A stretch of DNA of 64,000 nt from G942493375 sp942493375. GTDB taxonomy: Bacteria; Armatimonadota; UBA5829. The translations under genes and the position numbers were made by a program. This document shows positions 35,232 to 44,962 of this stretch, piece by piece. How positions within the stretch are numbered: the first letter of the stretch is position 1; each line of letters begins with the position of its first letter. Under the pieces are notes generated by a model. It had not been told where the DNA came from and made no database searches. It saw only the letters and a program-made list of their open reading frames with translations. The stretch spans positions 7,936,001 through 8,000,000 of the forward strand of contig OW818698.1 of the NCBI GenBank assembly GCA_942493375.1, in the 5' to 3' direction.

Positions 35232-36512
35232 TTAAATATTGAGACGCTGGAGTCCTCTAATTATCGTATCATCGATCCCCGGGGCAAGTTGAGCTGGCCA
35301 GCCGTATTCGTAGAAGCTATCAACTTCGTAGCCACCTTCATCCAGCATTTTCGTTGTAGGGATGTAGAGCTGGCATCCATCGGTATAGCCCATCGGAAAA
35401 GTTACCCCGGACCCGAAGAAATCATTGATCAGATCCCCAAGCTCAGCAACTGCCTCGCCCTCCAGTCCAACAAACCTCAGATCCTTCCCAAATCTCACTC
35501 CATGCAGTGTGACTGGAATAGACTGTGGAAGTGCTATCCCTCTGTCAAGCAGGTCTATCATTCTCTGCGCCCACAACCGTACTAATTCGTTGGTACCCGG
35601 ATTCCCCACAAGTTCCTCAAAATAATTCTGATCCGGAACTGGTGTCATTGCAAAACATATTTCAAATTCATTGGAATACAGATCAGACTCTACAGGCCTC
35701 AGTCCTGATTTCAGTAGCGTTGTGACTGCTTCTGCAACACTCTTTCCGGCCTCATCTGCATCTTCCCAGGTCGATCCAAATTCATCTTTCCCGGCGAAGC
35801 TCTTAAGCTTCGTGTCGCCTCCAACACCCTGCAGGAACATACTGCATTCAGAACCCAAATGTGTGTCTAGCAATGCCATTGCAGCACCTGGATAATCCGC
35901 AGAGATCATAAACGAACCTACAGTAGAGGGGTGGCACGAGACCGAAAACAGAAGACATACAGCCTGATCATCACTGTCCTTAAGTAGACAAACAGGTAAA
36001 TTGCGGCGAACAGCACCGGTGGGATTGGGCTTAAAATCAGCATTACCGGACTCGCTAATATTTCGACGGTTCACTGCTATGTCACAGCATGTCTCACCTG
36101 CAAGAACAGTAACCGGACGGACACAATCCCTGGCAATGCAGCAGGCATCCATAATAGCTTGCTCAATTGAATCCAGATAAATACTATCAATGCTTGAGAA
36201 CTGCGCATAGGACCATGTCCCTGTGGTAGGACCATTATGCGTATGAGAGGTATTAAGTAGAATTTGCCGTGGCGCCAGACCGAACTTCCGTCCGATTGCT
36301 CCCCTTAACCGATCTGCTATGTCCCTGTTGAAGAAGAGTAGATCGAATCCCAGAATGATCATTTCGTGTCCATCCTGCAAGACCCATAGTGCTCTGACGA
36401 ACAGGTTGTCACGGACACCTTCACACCCGTGGTCTGCATCACGGTCACCCCAACCAAACATCCTTGTCCCAATCGGAGGACTGATATTTACCCTGCCAAA
36501 TCCTGCTTGCAT
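35232..36512 (-). CDS. Neutral/alkaline ceramidase-like hydrolase
   Basis: A 426-residue protein resembling the N-terminal domain of neutral ceramidases. It starts with MQAGFGRVNISPPIGTRMFGWGDR, typical of that domain, and has the zinc-type motif NTSHTHNGPTT and the conserved SVSCHPSTVG. ATG 36512 follows GAGG at seven bases, while the longer frame to 36620 has no site. No signal peptide is obvious, so it may be cytosolic. Position next to a heparinase-like gene suggests polysaccharide or lipid glycan turnover, and many bacterial members of this family have unknown substrates. Confidence 0.7.
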   Translation of the reverse strand: MQAGFGRVNISPPIGTRMFGWGDRDADHGCEGVRDNLFVRALWVLQDGHEMIILGFDLLFFNRDIADRLRGAIGRKFGLAPRQILLNTSHTHNGPTTGTWSYAQFSSIDSIYLDSIEQAIMDACCIARDCVRPVTVLAGETCCDIAVNRRNISESGNADFKPNPTGAVRRNLPVCLLKDSDDQAVCLLFSVSCHPSTVGSFMISADYPGAAMALLDTHLGSECSMFLQGVGGDTKLKSFAGKDEFGSTWEDADEAGKSVAEAVTTLLKSGLRPVESDLYSNEFEICFAMTPVPDQNYFEELVGNPGTNELVRLWAQRMIDLLDRGIALPQSIPVTLHGVRFGKDLRFVGLEGEAVAELGDLINDFFGSGVTFPMGYTDGCQLYIPTTKMLDEGGYEVDSFYEYGWPAQLAPGIDDTIIRGLQRLNI

Positions 36513-36769
36513 ACATAAACCTCGCTTGGTGAAATAAACAACTCTACCTGCCATCCACAATTGCACCAACGGATAAGTTATATCACGACTTGCCTGGTCT
36601 GTAAACAATATATGTAACAAAGCAAATGATTCAGGCTGCTATATCATTCGTATATTAAAAGCATAAAGAATACATTTAATCAAAATTGGTGCAAAAATCA
36701 CACCTGTAAAGAAGGTTTATCGGTATTGCGTGTCTAATGTTAGAGCCATATGTGAGAGGAGATTGGCAC

Positions 36770-37540
36770 ATGGAAGAGAGAAGGCTGCTGCGTCCGCTTG
36801 AACTCAGTAATTTTTTTGATGAACTGTTTTTCCTGTTCCGGAATAACTTCTGGCTGTTCACAGGAATTGCAGGATTTGCATATATTCCGATTCTAACTAT
36901 TATTTCCCTAATATGGGGATTGGCGGGTATGAACATCGGCCAGTTTGTTATTATTATTCTGCAGCCGCTGATAATCGGTGCAGGAACCTATGCTATCTCA
37001 AAGCGCTATCTTGGAGAACCATGCACAGTCATGGAAGCCTATAAAGCGGTATTTCGACGCTTTTTCCCGTTCTTGTGGACAATAATCGTAGCAAATCTAT
37101 ATATCATTCTGGGAACATATGCACTAATATTCCCTGGCATAATTTTATTCTATTGGTATGCATTTGTAACTCAGGTATTTGTCCTTGAAGGACTCAGCTA
37201 TAAGGATGCACGCACCCGCAGTAGACAAATCACCGAAGGGCAATGGTGGCGAATATTGGTTGTCACTTTGCTGTTTGGACTCATTCAAGGTTTTGCTCAA
37301 CAAATATTATCTTTGCCTATTGCAGCAGCACCTTTTTTGGCTACTAGATTCGGCGAAACCGGTCCAATGTGGGCTATAGTAGGACTATATACAGGATTTA
37401 CTACGGCACTAGCAATGGTCATGCAGCTCATCATTTCCGTATTGCTTTATTATGATTTGAGGGTCCGAAAAGAAGGCTTCGACCTGGAATTGCTGGCTAA
37501 GGAAATCGAGCGCAGTTCACCTCCTCAGCAAACTATATAG
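36770..37540 (+). CDS. Multi-pass membrane protein (GPDPase membrane-domain-like)
   Basis: A 256-residue hydrophobic protein with about six TM segments, beginning near LFFLFRNNFWLFTGIAGFAYIPIL. The layout FFRNNFxLFxGIA, then RYLGEPCTVMEAYKAVFRRFFPFL and SYKDARTRSRQITEGQWWRILVV is seen in membrane domains linked to glycerophosphoryl diester phosphodiesterases and in stand-alone unknown proteins. AGAGGAG precedes ATG 36770 by eight bases. It opens a tight operon with DUF4129, DUF4350, MoxR and DUF58 genes. Function is unknown. Confidence 0.65.
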   Translation: MEERRLLRPLELSNFFDELFFLFRNNFWLFTGIAGFAYIPILTIISLIWGLAGMNIGQFVIIILQPLIIGAGTYAISKRYLGEPCTVMEAYKAVFRRFFPFLWTIIVANLYIILGTYALIFPGIILFYWYAFVTQVFVLEGLSYKDARTRSRQITEGQWWRILVVTLLFGLIQGFAQQILSLPIAAAPFLATRFGETGPMWAIVGLYTGFTTALAMVMQLIISVLLYYDLRVRKEGFDLELLAKEIERSSPPQQTI

Positions 37541-37618
37541 TCTGACTATTTATCCTGGCTGCCACTGGCTTTAACGTGTCCGTGGCAGTGCAGGTTTAGG
37601 ATCATTGGATATTATTCT

Positions 37619-38503
37619 ATGCTTTCGGATTCATTAAAACGTATCCCCGGCTTATTGGCTGTAATTATTACTTTGGTAATGCTTCAGTCTACGCTCTGCA
37701 CGGGTGTGCCACCAAAAGATAAACCAGCTTCATTAACCAACAGTGCAGCCAGAGTTACGTCCGCAGCCAATGAAACGCAAAAGCAGCAGCAAATCCAGGC
37801 AGCTCAAAAGGCAGCAAACCTCCCCAAAGCCACATTTACTGACGCTCAAAAAGCACGTTATCGCAGTTCTCTTGCAGCTAATGTCAAGAAAATGCATCTT
37901 GGATTGAGCCCATACGAGAAAATGATCCTCGCTATTCAGCGTTTCGCACAGAGAGTAGAGAACTGGTTTAAAAGGCTTTTCAGCCACGCTCCTAAAGTAG
38001 GCGGAATAGGTGGAACTGCTCTTACTATAATCGAATGGGTCCTAAAGATAGCAGCATATCTATTTGTCATCGCAGCCGCAGGCGGACTCCTCTACTTGCT
38101 ATATTTATTAATTTCAAACGCATGGCGGAGCAGAAGACCCTCTGCAAATGTGACTATATCAGCTGTTTTGGAGCCTGACGCACCCAAACTTGGGCTGGTG
38201 GATGAGTTACTCTCTACTGCGGATAAGCTTTATAAACAAGGTAATTATCGAGAAGCCCTGCGACACCTTTACCTGGCATCGATTTCATTATTGTCCAACG
38301 CTAAAATTGTTGTCTACTCAAAAGACAAAACAAACCGTGACTATCTGCGCAATCTCGCAAAGGCTCAAAATCCACCTGCTATGGATGCGTTCAGAGGAAT
38401 CACCGAAATATTCGACGGCGTTGTTTATGGCGGTAGAGATATTGCCGGCATGGATTATGAAACAGCACGAAAATACGCAGTAAGCCTGGGAGAATCATTG
38501 TGA
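37619..38503 (+). CDS. DUF4129 domain protein
   Basis: A 294-residue protein with a signal-like N-terminus (about residue 10-32), an alanine/glutamine-rich linker, one TM segment near residue 135-170, and a cytosolic DUF4129 module (LYKQGNYREALRHLYLASISLLS). Such modules are found in clusters with MoxR ATPases and DUF58 proteins, as here. Its last four bases overlap the GTG start of the next gene. No Shine-Dalgarno stands out. Confidence 0.75.
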   Translation: MLSDSLKRIPGLLAVIITLVMLQSTLCTGVPPKDKPASLTNSAARVTSAANETQKQQQIQAAQKAANLPKATFTDAQKARYRSSLAANVKKMHLGLSPYEKMILAIQRFAQRVENWFKRLFSHAPKVGGIGGTALTIIEWVLKIAAYLFVIAAAGGLLYLLYLLISNAWRSRRPSANVTISAVLEPDAPKLGLVDELLSTADKLYKQGNYREALRHLYLASISLLSNAKIVVYSKDKTNRDYLRNLAKAQNPPAMDAFRGITEIFDGVVYGGRDIAGMDYETARKYAVSLGESL

Positions 38504-39738
38504 AAAAAAACTCCAAGGCGTTGATTTATAAAATACTGGCTGCTGTAATAGCCTTTGTATTGCTGGTTTTACTGTTTTCTATTGGTTCCGATCAGGATTC
38601 GGATACCCGTTATACTGTCTATTCCAGATCCCGTAACGGGCTGATGGCTATCTATGACACATTGAAGGAAGTTGGATTTGATGTTCAGCTTGCTCTTGAT
38701 CCGCTGGATAATTCGCTGCCCGATGGGACTCTGTTCATACTATCTCCGGCAGCTCCTCCCGGATCTGGTGAAATAGCAGCTCTAAAAAAATGGGTTGCAC
38801 GGGGAAATACTTTGGTATGTGCTACACAGGATAGCACCGCGGCCCAGATGGAATCATTTGGATTACCTCAGCAACAAAAAGGATTAAAATCCGAGCCTGT
38901 CAATGACTGCTCATTGACGGATGGAGTTCGTTCGCTGCGTGTCGGTATTTCCATGAATAATATTCCCGACACTTTTGGATTTGAAGAATGGGCTTCTGTA
39001 AAGGAAACCGGCATCGGCAGCAGATTCAACAAAGATTCAAAGAAAAAGATTGAATACACTGATAAAATACCAGTACTCCCCTTGTTTGCAATTGGAAGAA
39101 ATCCTGTTGCAGGTATTGCTGCCTGGGGAAAGGGCAGAGTGATCTGTGTGGGCACACCTCAGTGTTTTTCAAACGCACTCGTCGATAAAGACGATAACGC
39201 AATATTCCTGACCAACATCCTGCTATCATCATCCAAAACAGGAAATCGCAGGGCTATATTCTATGAATATGGAAATGGATATGAACGCTTGGTCCCTGGA
39301 GCCGGATTGATAAGGCTTATCGACAAACCAGTCAGGACTGCCATTATCATTTTCATAGTTGCATTTCTGTTGCTGGTCTTGCTTGAAGCTCAGCGATTTG
39401 GACCAGTAAAGCTGCTTATTGAAAAAACCAGGTTCAGGAGCGAATATCTAAGTGCACTTGCCGATCTGTTAAACCGTGGTGGAGGAACTGATATTGTCCT
39501 GGATGAACTGGGTCGTAAGTTCACAGAGGATGTAACCAAACAACTTGGATTAAACAGCAAGGCAGACATTGCCTTGATTGTAGATACTGCAAAAAACAGA
39601 GGACTGGAAAAACCGGCTCTGCTACATGAGCTTCTTCAGGAGGCTGCCAGAACGCACGTACAGGTGTCAAACGAAAATGCGTTTATGGTCGCCCGTCAAT
39701 GGCACAAAATGAGAAAGGAACTGAGCACACTGCGATGA
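38500..39738 (+). CDS. DUF4350 domain protein
   Basis: A 412-residue membrane protein. TM1 covers about residue 10-28 and TM2 about 280-300. Between them lies the DUF4350 domain, a flavodoxin-like fold: YTVYSRSRNGLMAIYDTLKEVGF, LFILSPAAPPGSGEIAALKKWVARGNTLVC, and AAWGKGRVICVGTPQCFSN. The start is GTG 38500 overlapping the previous stop codon (GTGA). The moxR gene begins in its stop codon. Proteins of this type accompany MoxR/DUF58 sets in many phyla; function is unknown. Confidence 0.8.
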   Translation: MKKNSKALIYKILAAVIAFVLLVLLFSIGSDQDSDTRYTVYSRSRNGLMAIYDTLKEVGFDVQLALDPLDNSLPDGTLFILSPAAPPGSGEIAALKKWVARGNTLVCATQDSTAAQMESFGLPQQQKGLKSEPVNDCSLTDGVRSLRVGISMNNIPDTFGFEEWASVKETGIGSRFNKDSKKKIEYTDKIPVLPLFAIGRNPVAGIAAWGKGRVICVGTPQCFSNALVDKDDNAIFLTNILLSSSKTGNRRAIFYEYGNGYERLVPGAGLIRLIDKPVRTAIIIFIVAFLLLVLLEAQRFGPVKLLIEKTRFRSEYLSALADLLNRGGGTDIVLDELGRKFTEDVTKQLGLNSKADIALIVDTAKNRGLEKPALLHELLQEAARTHVQVSNENAFMVARQWHKMRKELSTLR

Positions 39739-40682
39739 AAACAAAAGATCTCGGTGAGTTTGTAAACCGCGAAGCGGGAAAAGTCATATCCGGCCAGGAG
39801 GATATTCTGGAGAGCATACTGGTGAGTTTCCTCGCCGGAGGGCACGTGTTGCTTGAGGGTGTTCCTGGAATCGCCAAAACACTGATGGCTAGAACAGTTT
39901 CGCATATCCTGAATCTGAGCTTCAATCGAATCCAGTTTACCCCGGACCTGATGCCAAGCGACATCACAGGGACATATGTTTATGATATGCGTTCATCTGA
40001 GTTCAAGCTTAAGAAAGGTCCTGTCTTCACAGAGTTCTTACTGGCAGACGAAATCAACCGCACACCTCCCAAGACACAGTCAGCTCTATTGCAGGCTATG
40101 GAAGAGAGACAGGTCACGTTTGATGGAGTAGACCACGACCTCGGGAACAAGTTCTTCGTCATCGCGACTCAGAACCCGGTCGAGTATGAAGGCACATATC
40201 CATTACCTGAGGCACAACTGGACAGATTTCTGCTCAAGGCTCTTGTCAACTACCCCACCCTCTCCGAGGAACACGAGGTAGTCAAGCGATCTCATATGGG
40301 TTTTGATCCTCACTCACTTGATGCTGTTGGCTTGCAAAAACTCGGTTCACCCGATGAGATAGACGCTGCAAAGGTAGAAATCCTGGGAGTGAGAGTAGAA
40401 GATCCGGTATTGGAATATGCTGTCAGTATCGTCCGTCGGACAAGAGAAATGCACAATATACTCCTGGGAGGCAGTCCACGCGCATCCCTTGCACTGATAA
40501 AGTGCTCCAAGGTTGTAGCTGCACTTGTTGGACGTGATTTTGTGACTCCTGATGATATCAAGCAGATAGCGCCGGCAGTATTGAGACACAGACTCATCCT
40601 GTCACCGGAAACCCTTGTTGAGGGTGTTACTCCGGACCAGGTTATTGCTGGAGTGCTGGCAGCAATACAGGTGCCCAGATGA
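39735..40682 (+). CDS. moxR: MoxR family AAA+ ATPase
   Basis: Chaperone-like AAA+ ATPase of 315 residues that works with VWA/DUF58 proteins in metal insertion, oxidase maturation or stress responses. The Walker A region is LLEGVPGIAKT, slightly altered from GxxGxGKT, as is common in MoxR. FTEFLLADEINRTPPKTQSALLQAMEE is the Walker B and sensor region, followed by FFVIATQNPVEYEGTYPLPEAQLDRF. ATG 39735 overlaps the previous TGA. The longer frame from 39699 lies inside DUF4350. It also overlaps the DUF58 gene at its own end. Confidence 0.93.
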   Translation: MKTKDLGEFVNREAGKVISGQEDILESILVSFLAGGHVLLEGVPGIAKTLMARTVSHILNLSFNRIQFTPDLMPSDITGTYVYDMRSSEFKLKKGPVFTEFLLADEINRTPPKTQSALLQAMEERQVTFDGVDHDLGNKFFVIATQNPVEYEGTYPLPEAQLDRFLLKALVNYPTLSEEHEVVKRSHMGFDPHSLDAVGLQKLGSPDEIDAAKVEILGVRVEDPVLEYAVSIVRRTREMHNILLGGSPRASLALIKCSKVVAALVGRDFVTPDDIKQIAPAVLRHRLILSPETLVEGVTPDQVIAGVLAAIQVPR

Positions 40683-42025
40683 CTCGCCTAAGGGTGTATC
40701 CGTCTCGCAGGTTTTGTTTAGGCGCCGGATTAGCCGGTGTCTGGTTCTTGTTTGTGCCTCTGTATGGGGACAAGCTGATCACGCTCGGATATGCCCATAT
40801 CATCATCATTCTGGCTTTACTGTTATTTGATATTGCGAGATTACTTACTTTCCGTGGTTCTCATGTCGCTAGAGAAGTCGAACCAATACTATCGGTCGGA
40901 ATTAAGAATCCCGTTCGAGTAGTGGTAGATAATAAGGCTTCATTCCCTGTAACACTAAAAATCCGCGATGACTATCCAATAGAATTCGAAGCAATTCCAG
41001 CAGAAACTGTTGTGAATTTTCCTGCACTATCCAGATCTGCAGCAGAGTATACTGTCACTCCTCCGAAAAGGGGTGACTACCGGTTTGGACCACTCTATTT
41101 CCGGGCATTCACCAGCTTGGGACTTGCAGCGCTGCAGGCAGCTGTTGAATCGGAATGTGCTGTAAAGGTATATCCGGATATATCCCAGACTCACAGACAT
41201 GCACTGCTCTCAAAAGTCCAGAGGACCAGGGAGATGGGACTACGTGTAAGTAGATTGCTGGGACAGGGGAGAGAATTCGAGCGGCTGCGGGATTACCAAC
41301 CGGACGATGAGATGAGGCTTGTCGATTGGAACGCTACTGCCCGCAGAGCTAAACTCACTACCCGTGAGTTTGATATAGAACGTAACCAGCAGATAATGAT
41401 ACTGCTGGATATCGGCAGAACGATGGCGTCCCGAACAATGGATGCATCAGGAAATGAAGGTCCGACAAAAGCCGATCTGGCAATTAACGCTGCAGTGCTG
41501 CTCAGTTATGTAGCTTCACAGTGGGATGACCGCGTTGGACTCTGCTGTTTTGCTGAAAAAGTAATATCGTACGTCCCACCTGGAAAAGGCAAGACACAGT
41601 CAGCACGTATATTGGATGATCTATATATGCATCAACCCAGGATGGAAGAATCCAACTACTATGATGCCCTGATGTATCTGAACAGCAAGCAGCGCAAACG
41701 ATGCCTTGTGTTCCTTTTGACTGACCTTATTGATGTCGATTCGTCGGCAAGGTTGATATCGTCGATAAACCTGATATCCAGGCACCATCTCACCGTATGC
41801 GTTGCTCTCTCGGATTACGAACTAAGGGATATTGTAGAGGAAGAACCAGTCAAGTCCGACCAGGTATTCAACCAGGCAGTAGCCCTGAGTATTATGAGCG
41901 ACCGCAAAAACGCCTTAACAGCCCTAACAGCCAGAGGAGTAATCACAGTAGACGCCGCCCCCGCCGACCTGAACATTGCTACAGTGAATAAGTATCTGCA
42001 GATCAAGCGGGAAGGACGGGTGTAG
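40679..42025 (+). CDS. DUF58 domain protein
   Basis: A 448-residue protein with two N-terminal TM segments (about 10-50), then a beta-rich region, then the DUF58 motif REFERLRDYQPDDEMRLVDWNATARRAKLTTREF. The C-terminal half is VWA-like: IMILLDIGRTMASR resembles the DxSxS metal site with alterations. It overlaps moxR by four bases (ATGA). In other bacteria DUF58 proteins partner with MoxR. It ends the plus-strand operon; after it the strand reverses. Confidence 0.9.
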   Translation: MTRLRVYPSRRFCLGAGLAGVWFLFVPLYGDKLITLGYAHIIIILALLLFDIARLLTFRGSHVAREVEPILSVGIKNPVRVVVDNKASFPVTLKIRDDYPIEFEAIPAETVVNFPALSRSAAEYTVTPPKRGDYRFGPLYFRAFTSLGLAALQAAVESECAVKVYPDISQTHRHALLSKVQRTREMGLRVSRLLGQGREFERLRDYQPDDEMRLVDWNATARRAKLTTREFDIERNQQIMILLDIGRTMASRTMDASGNEGPTKADLAINAAVLLSYVASQWDDRVGLCCFAEKVISYVPPGKGKTQSARILDDLYMHQPRMEESNYYDALMYLNSKQRKRCLVFLLTDLIDVDSSARLISSINLISRHHLTVCVALSDYELRDIVEEEPVKSDQVFNQAVALSIMSDRKNALTALTARGVITVDAAPADLNIATVNKYLQIKREGRV

Positions 42026-42058
42026 ACAGACTGCGCTAATTATTTGTTGGAGAAGCAA

Positions 42059-42715
42059 TCATTCATCACAAAACAGTAATCTCAACCAATCCACAAAAGC
42101 TTCTGCAGTTTCTGTTTCAGGTGCAAGAGTCTTGCAGGTAATACTCTGACCCAATGGTCTTCCCGGTTCATCCTGCCAGGCTAAATATGTGTGTATGCAT
42201 GCTTTACTGTAATGCACCGGTTTGAATGATATTGCATTTTCAGCCTCTGCAATACTGATGCATTTCTTGACTGTAGTCTTTTCCGACTCTGATATCATAC
42301 CCAGCAGGAAATCTTCCAGCATACCGGGGTCACGATTATTGGGCATCAGCCAAACACCCAGTTTTGTTTTAACACTCTTTGCAGTCAGAATAGTACCCGC
42401 TTCATTTGGAATGATTGGAAAATCGTAGTCATATCTACTCAAAGCACTTTTGATACTATCCCAGCGTGATGAGATATCCTTACAGCCTTCAGGTTTGTCA
42501 GAATCCAGTAACACTCCAATAACTTCGGGCCTAACGGCTCCGTTGATCAACTGAGTCATTCGGCGCAAAACTTGGTCGTCGCTATCACAAACATATATTC
42601 CGAACGTATCAGGAACTGTTTTAGCCAAACACAATGCCATTACAACGTGGCAATCTGTCTTCCCCTCTACCAATAATACTCTTGGGCCATCGTGCTTATA
42701 AATATCAGTCCCCAT
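42059..42715 (-). CDS. DUF3226 (Toprim-like nuclease-like) protein
   Basis: A 218-residue protein of the DUF3226 family, which has a Toprim-type fold. The acidic site residues are all visible: LLVEGKTDCH (Glu17), GVLLDSDKPEG (Asp71 and Asp73), and GMLEDFLLGM (Glu134, Asp135). A WLMPNN motif precedes the last. These match known nuclease or nucleotidyl chemistry in OLD and primase Toprim domains. ATG 42715 is one base after the stop codon of the AAA gene, with GAGGTG seven bases before it, so it is the second gene of a two-gene unit. In other systems such a pair senses phage and acts as nuclease. That role here is inferred. Confidence 0.88.
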   Translation of the reverse strand: MGTDIYKHDGPRVLLVEGKTDCHVVMALCLAKTVPDTFGIYVCDSDDQVLRRMTQLINGAVRPEVIGVLLDSDKPEGCKDISSRWDSIKSALSRYDYDFPIIPNEAGTILTAKSVKTKLGVWLMPNNRDPGMLEDFLLGMISESEKTTVKKCISIAEAENAISFKPVHYSKACIHTYLAWQDEPGRPLGQSITCKTLAPETETAEAFVDWLRLLFCDE

Positions 42716-42716
42716 C

Positions 42717-43838
42717 TTAGCGCACCTCAACGTCGGTATCGATGGCATCGAACAGGTCTTCATATCCGTAACACGTACTTACTACACCTCTTTCATCATC
42801 AACTTCCAAACGCAGAAAACCACCCGATTCACGATTCATATTCCATATGTCAACGAATGCACTAACGCAGTCTTTGCTGTGGGTTGTAGCAAACACCTGC
42901 ACATTAAGCTGCTTTGCCAAACGGAATATAACATCCCATATTTTTGGTTGAACGGACCAATGCACACCATTTTCAAACTCATCTATAAGCAGCATACCGT
43001 TTTTAGCATTGACCAGTGCAAGTATGATATGAAACAACCGTAACATGCCATCTCCCATACTCCTTAACGGGATCCGCTCATCTGAACCTTCAAGCCGCAC
43101 AATCGGGAATCTACCAGACACCGATGTACCTTTGGGGTGTCCATTACCAATCACCGCAACACCAATGGTGCGTGGATCGATGATTTTCAAGCACTCAGTA
43201 ACCTCAGATTCCAAATCCGTCAGATTAATCATATCCCACAACACAGGGATGCTTTCATCGGCTGCAGACTGTGCTGCTACAAACTGCACATTGTTTGCTT
43301 CAACAACATTGTGTATAAGGACCCGACGATTCAAGTTTTCCCTGATATCACCCAATGAGTACGAGGAATTACGCTGTCCTGCGTAATCCGCTACTAGTCT
43401 CAATTCTAGATCCTCTATGTTTTCTTGAGTAGGTTCAGTAGCATCCAGTAAATTCCCGGTTCCATCTTTGAGACGCTGATACCATTTTGTGTATAGACGC
43501 AAAGTATCCTTTTCCGGTTCTGACGAACTTATGCATACCCCATCTTTACCAGGCATGGGAAAATGATATCCATTAAAAAGATACCTAAGTGGATTATCAA
43601 CAGCCGAATATCGATCGATTTCACCTTTTTGCGTATGCAGATCCCTGTATTCATCACGTTCCTTAATAAGATCCAGCAATACGTCATATGAAGCTTTACC
43701 GGCATAGACTCTCAATGCTTCAAGGAGACAACTTTTACCCGAGTTATTCCTGCCAACAATCAGGTTTACATCCGCAAACCGTTCTATTGTTGTGTCTCCA
43801 AAAACACGGAAATTCTGAATTTTCAGTTTATCAAGCAT
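42717..43838 (-). CDS. AAA family ATPase (AAA15/OLD-like)
   Basis: An ABC-like ATPase of 373 residues. Walker A is VGRNNSGKSCLL at about residue 29-36 after KLKIQNFRVFG. The middle (about 60-250) has no recognised domain and reads DVLLDLIKERDEY. Then follow GDGMLRLFHII (signature-like), MLLIDEFENGVHW (Walker B), and FATTHSKDCVSAF (switch-like). This arrangement is shared by the ATPases of PARIS, Septu and OLD-type systems. ATG 43838 follows GGGGAGA. It is coupled to the DUF3226 gene. The two lie on the opposite strand to the flanking MoxR operon, pointing to a later insertion. Confidence 0.88.
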   Translation of the reverse strand: MLDKLKIQNFRVFGDTTIERFADVNLIVGRNNSGKSCLLEALRVYAGKASYDVLLDLIKERDEYRDLHTQKGEIDRYSAVDNPLRYLFNGYHFPMPGKDGVCISSSEPEKDTLRLYTKWYQRLKDGTGNLLDATEPTQENIEDLELRLVADYAGQRNSSYSLGDIRENLNRRVLIHNVVEANNVQFVAAQSAADESIPVLWDMINLTDLESEVTECLKIIDPRTIGVAVIGNGHPKGTSVSGRFPIVRLEGSDERIPLRSMGDGMLRLFHIILALVNAKNGMLLIDEFENGVHWSVQPKIWDVIFRLAKQLNVQVFATTHSKDCVSAFVDIWNMNRESGGFLRLEVDDERGVVSTCYGYEDLFDAIDTDVEVR

Positions 43839-43955
43839 GGAAACTGTCTCCCCGGCAGTAATAACTATCATTCAATTGTGCTGATTATACCATTTTAACA
43901 GACTAGAAACCGAAAGCTATATAACTTCCAATCTTAGTAATACCAATAACCAATC

Positions 43956-44945
43956 TCACCCCTGCTTATCCACAACAACCTCTCGTCCGCAGGTAAACAG
44001 GTAAGTGTATAGCATAACCCCCAAAACAAGTGCGACAGACAGTTTGAATGGGTTTGGGAGCATTGTGGGAGAGAAGAAGGCTTCTATCAGGCCAGCGATC
44101 AGCAGCATTGATGTGACTCCTACTACCAGCACAAATGCATCCCTGCCTGCTAATCTCAGAGCGTTCTTGCGGCTGTATATGCCTGGGCAGAGGAGATTCC
44201 AGCCCAGAAGAAGGCCTGCCCCAGCAGCAATGAATATAGCAGTCAACTCAATGACTCCATGCGGTGCAACAAAAGAGTAGAATCCCAATGCAATATGCGG
44301 GCCCTTTGCAACAACCGCTCCCCCAATCACACCCAGAAACAGTCCATTGTAGAACAAAACTATAAGCGTTGGGAGACACGCAAGTATGCCCATAGAAAAT
44401 GCCATTATCGAGACTCTGACATTGTTGCCGATTATCTGTGCAGAAACAAGTGGTCTCGTCTCCTTCGGCATCCAGTCTTTCGTCCCTACATGCCTTTGAG
44501 CCACATTCTCAATGGCTGCAGTAGCAGTTGGACCAAGTATAATGTCAGCTTTACCGGGATCACGAACAACCATCATCCCAGAAAATAATGCCGCCAAAAT
44601 AAACAACAGAAAGGCTGATCCAATGAATTGCAGGTTTTTTCTAAAGACTTGTGGAAATTCATTCAAGTAGAAGTTTTTAAGGGATGGATAAGGTTTTCGG
44701 ATTACATGGTAGACATATTCATATGATCTACCTACTATCGAGTTCAAATATTCGATTCGTTTCCCATCGATCCCCTGTGTCCTGGCAATTGAAAGTTCTG
44801 CTGCTGCTCTGCGGTATAATTGTCCCAGCCGCATCAGATCCCGGCCTGGAAGTGCTTTGATACCAAGCTTGCCAGCTTGTGCAAGCAGATCCTCCAGTTC
44901 GGAATATTGTTCAAGTCTGTTATCTGTATTACCATTCTCACTCAT
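43956..44945 (-). CDS. Stage II sporulation protein M family membrane protein
   Basis: SpoIIM (DUF95) family protein of about 329 residues. After a basic cytoplasmic region with helical segments (LYRRAAAELSIARTQG), the core family helices begin at FYLNEFPQVFRKNLQFIGSAFLLFI. It has about five TM segments and SFVAPHGVIELTAIFIAAGAGLLLG, the family core motif. In non-spore-formers these proteins accompany MoxR/RDD clusters. ATG 44945 is used here. A further ATG at 44969 would overlap the divergent RDD gene. The spore-formation name does not imply sporulation. Confidence 0.87.
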   Translation of the reverse strand: MSENGNTDNRLEQYSELEDLLAQAGKLGIKALPGRDLMRLGQLYRRAAAELSIARTQGIDGKRIEYLNSIVGRSYEYVYHVIRKPYPSLKNFYLNEFPQVFRKNLQFIGSAFLLFILAALFSGMMVVRDPGKADIILGPTATAAIENVAQRHVGTKDWMPKETRPLVSAQIIGNNVRVSIMAFSMGILACLPTLIVLFYNGLFLGVIGGAVVAKGPHIALGFYSFVAPHGVIELTAIFIAAGAGLLLGWNLLCPGIYSRKNALRLAGRDAFVLVVGVTSMLLIAGLIEAFFSPTMLPNPFKLSVALVLGVMLYTYLFTCGREVVVDKQG

Positions 44946-44962
44946 AATAATAGGAGCCTGCC

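Noticed and set aside
42059..43838. Naming the pair PARIS or Gabija
   Set aside because: PARIS uses a DUF4435 protein and Gabija a helicase partner with a fused Toprim ATPase. Here the second gene is DUF3226, so only the general resemblance is claimed.
43956..44945. Evidence for endospore formation
   Set aside because: SpoIIM-family proteins occur widely in non-spore-formers in this gene context. No other sporulation gene is present.
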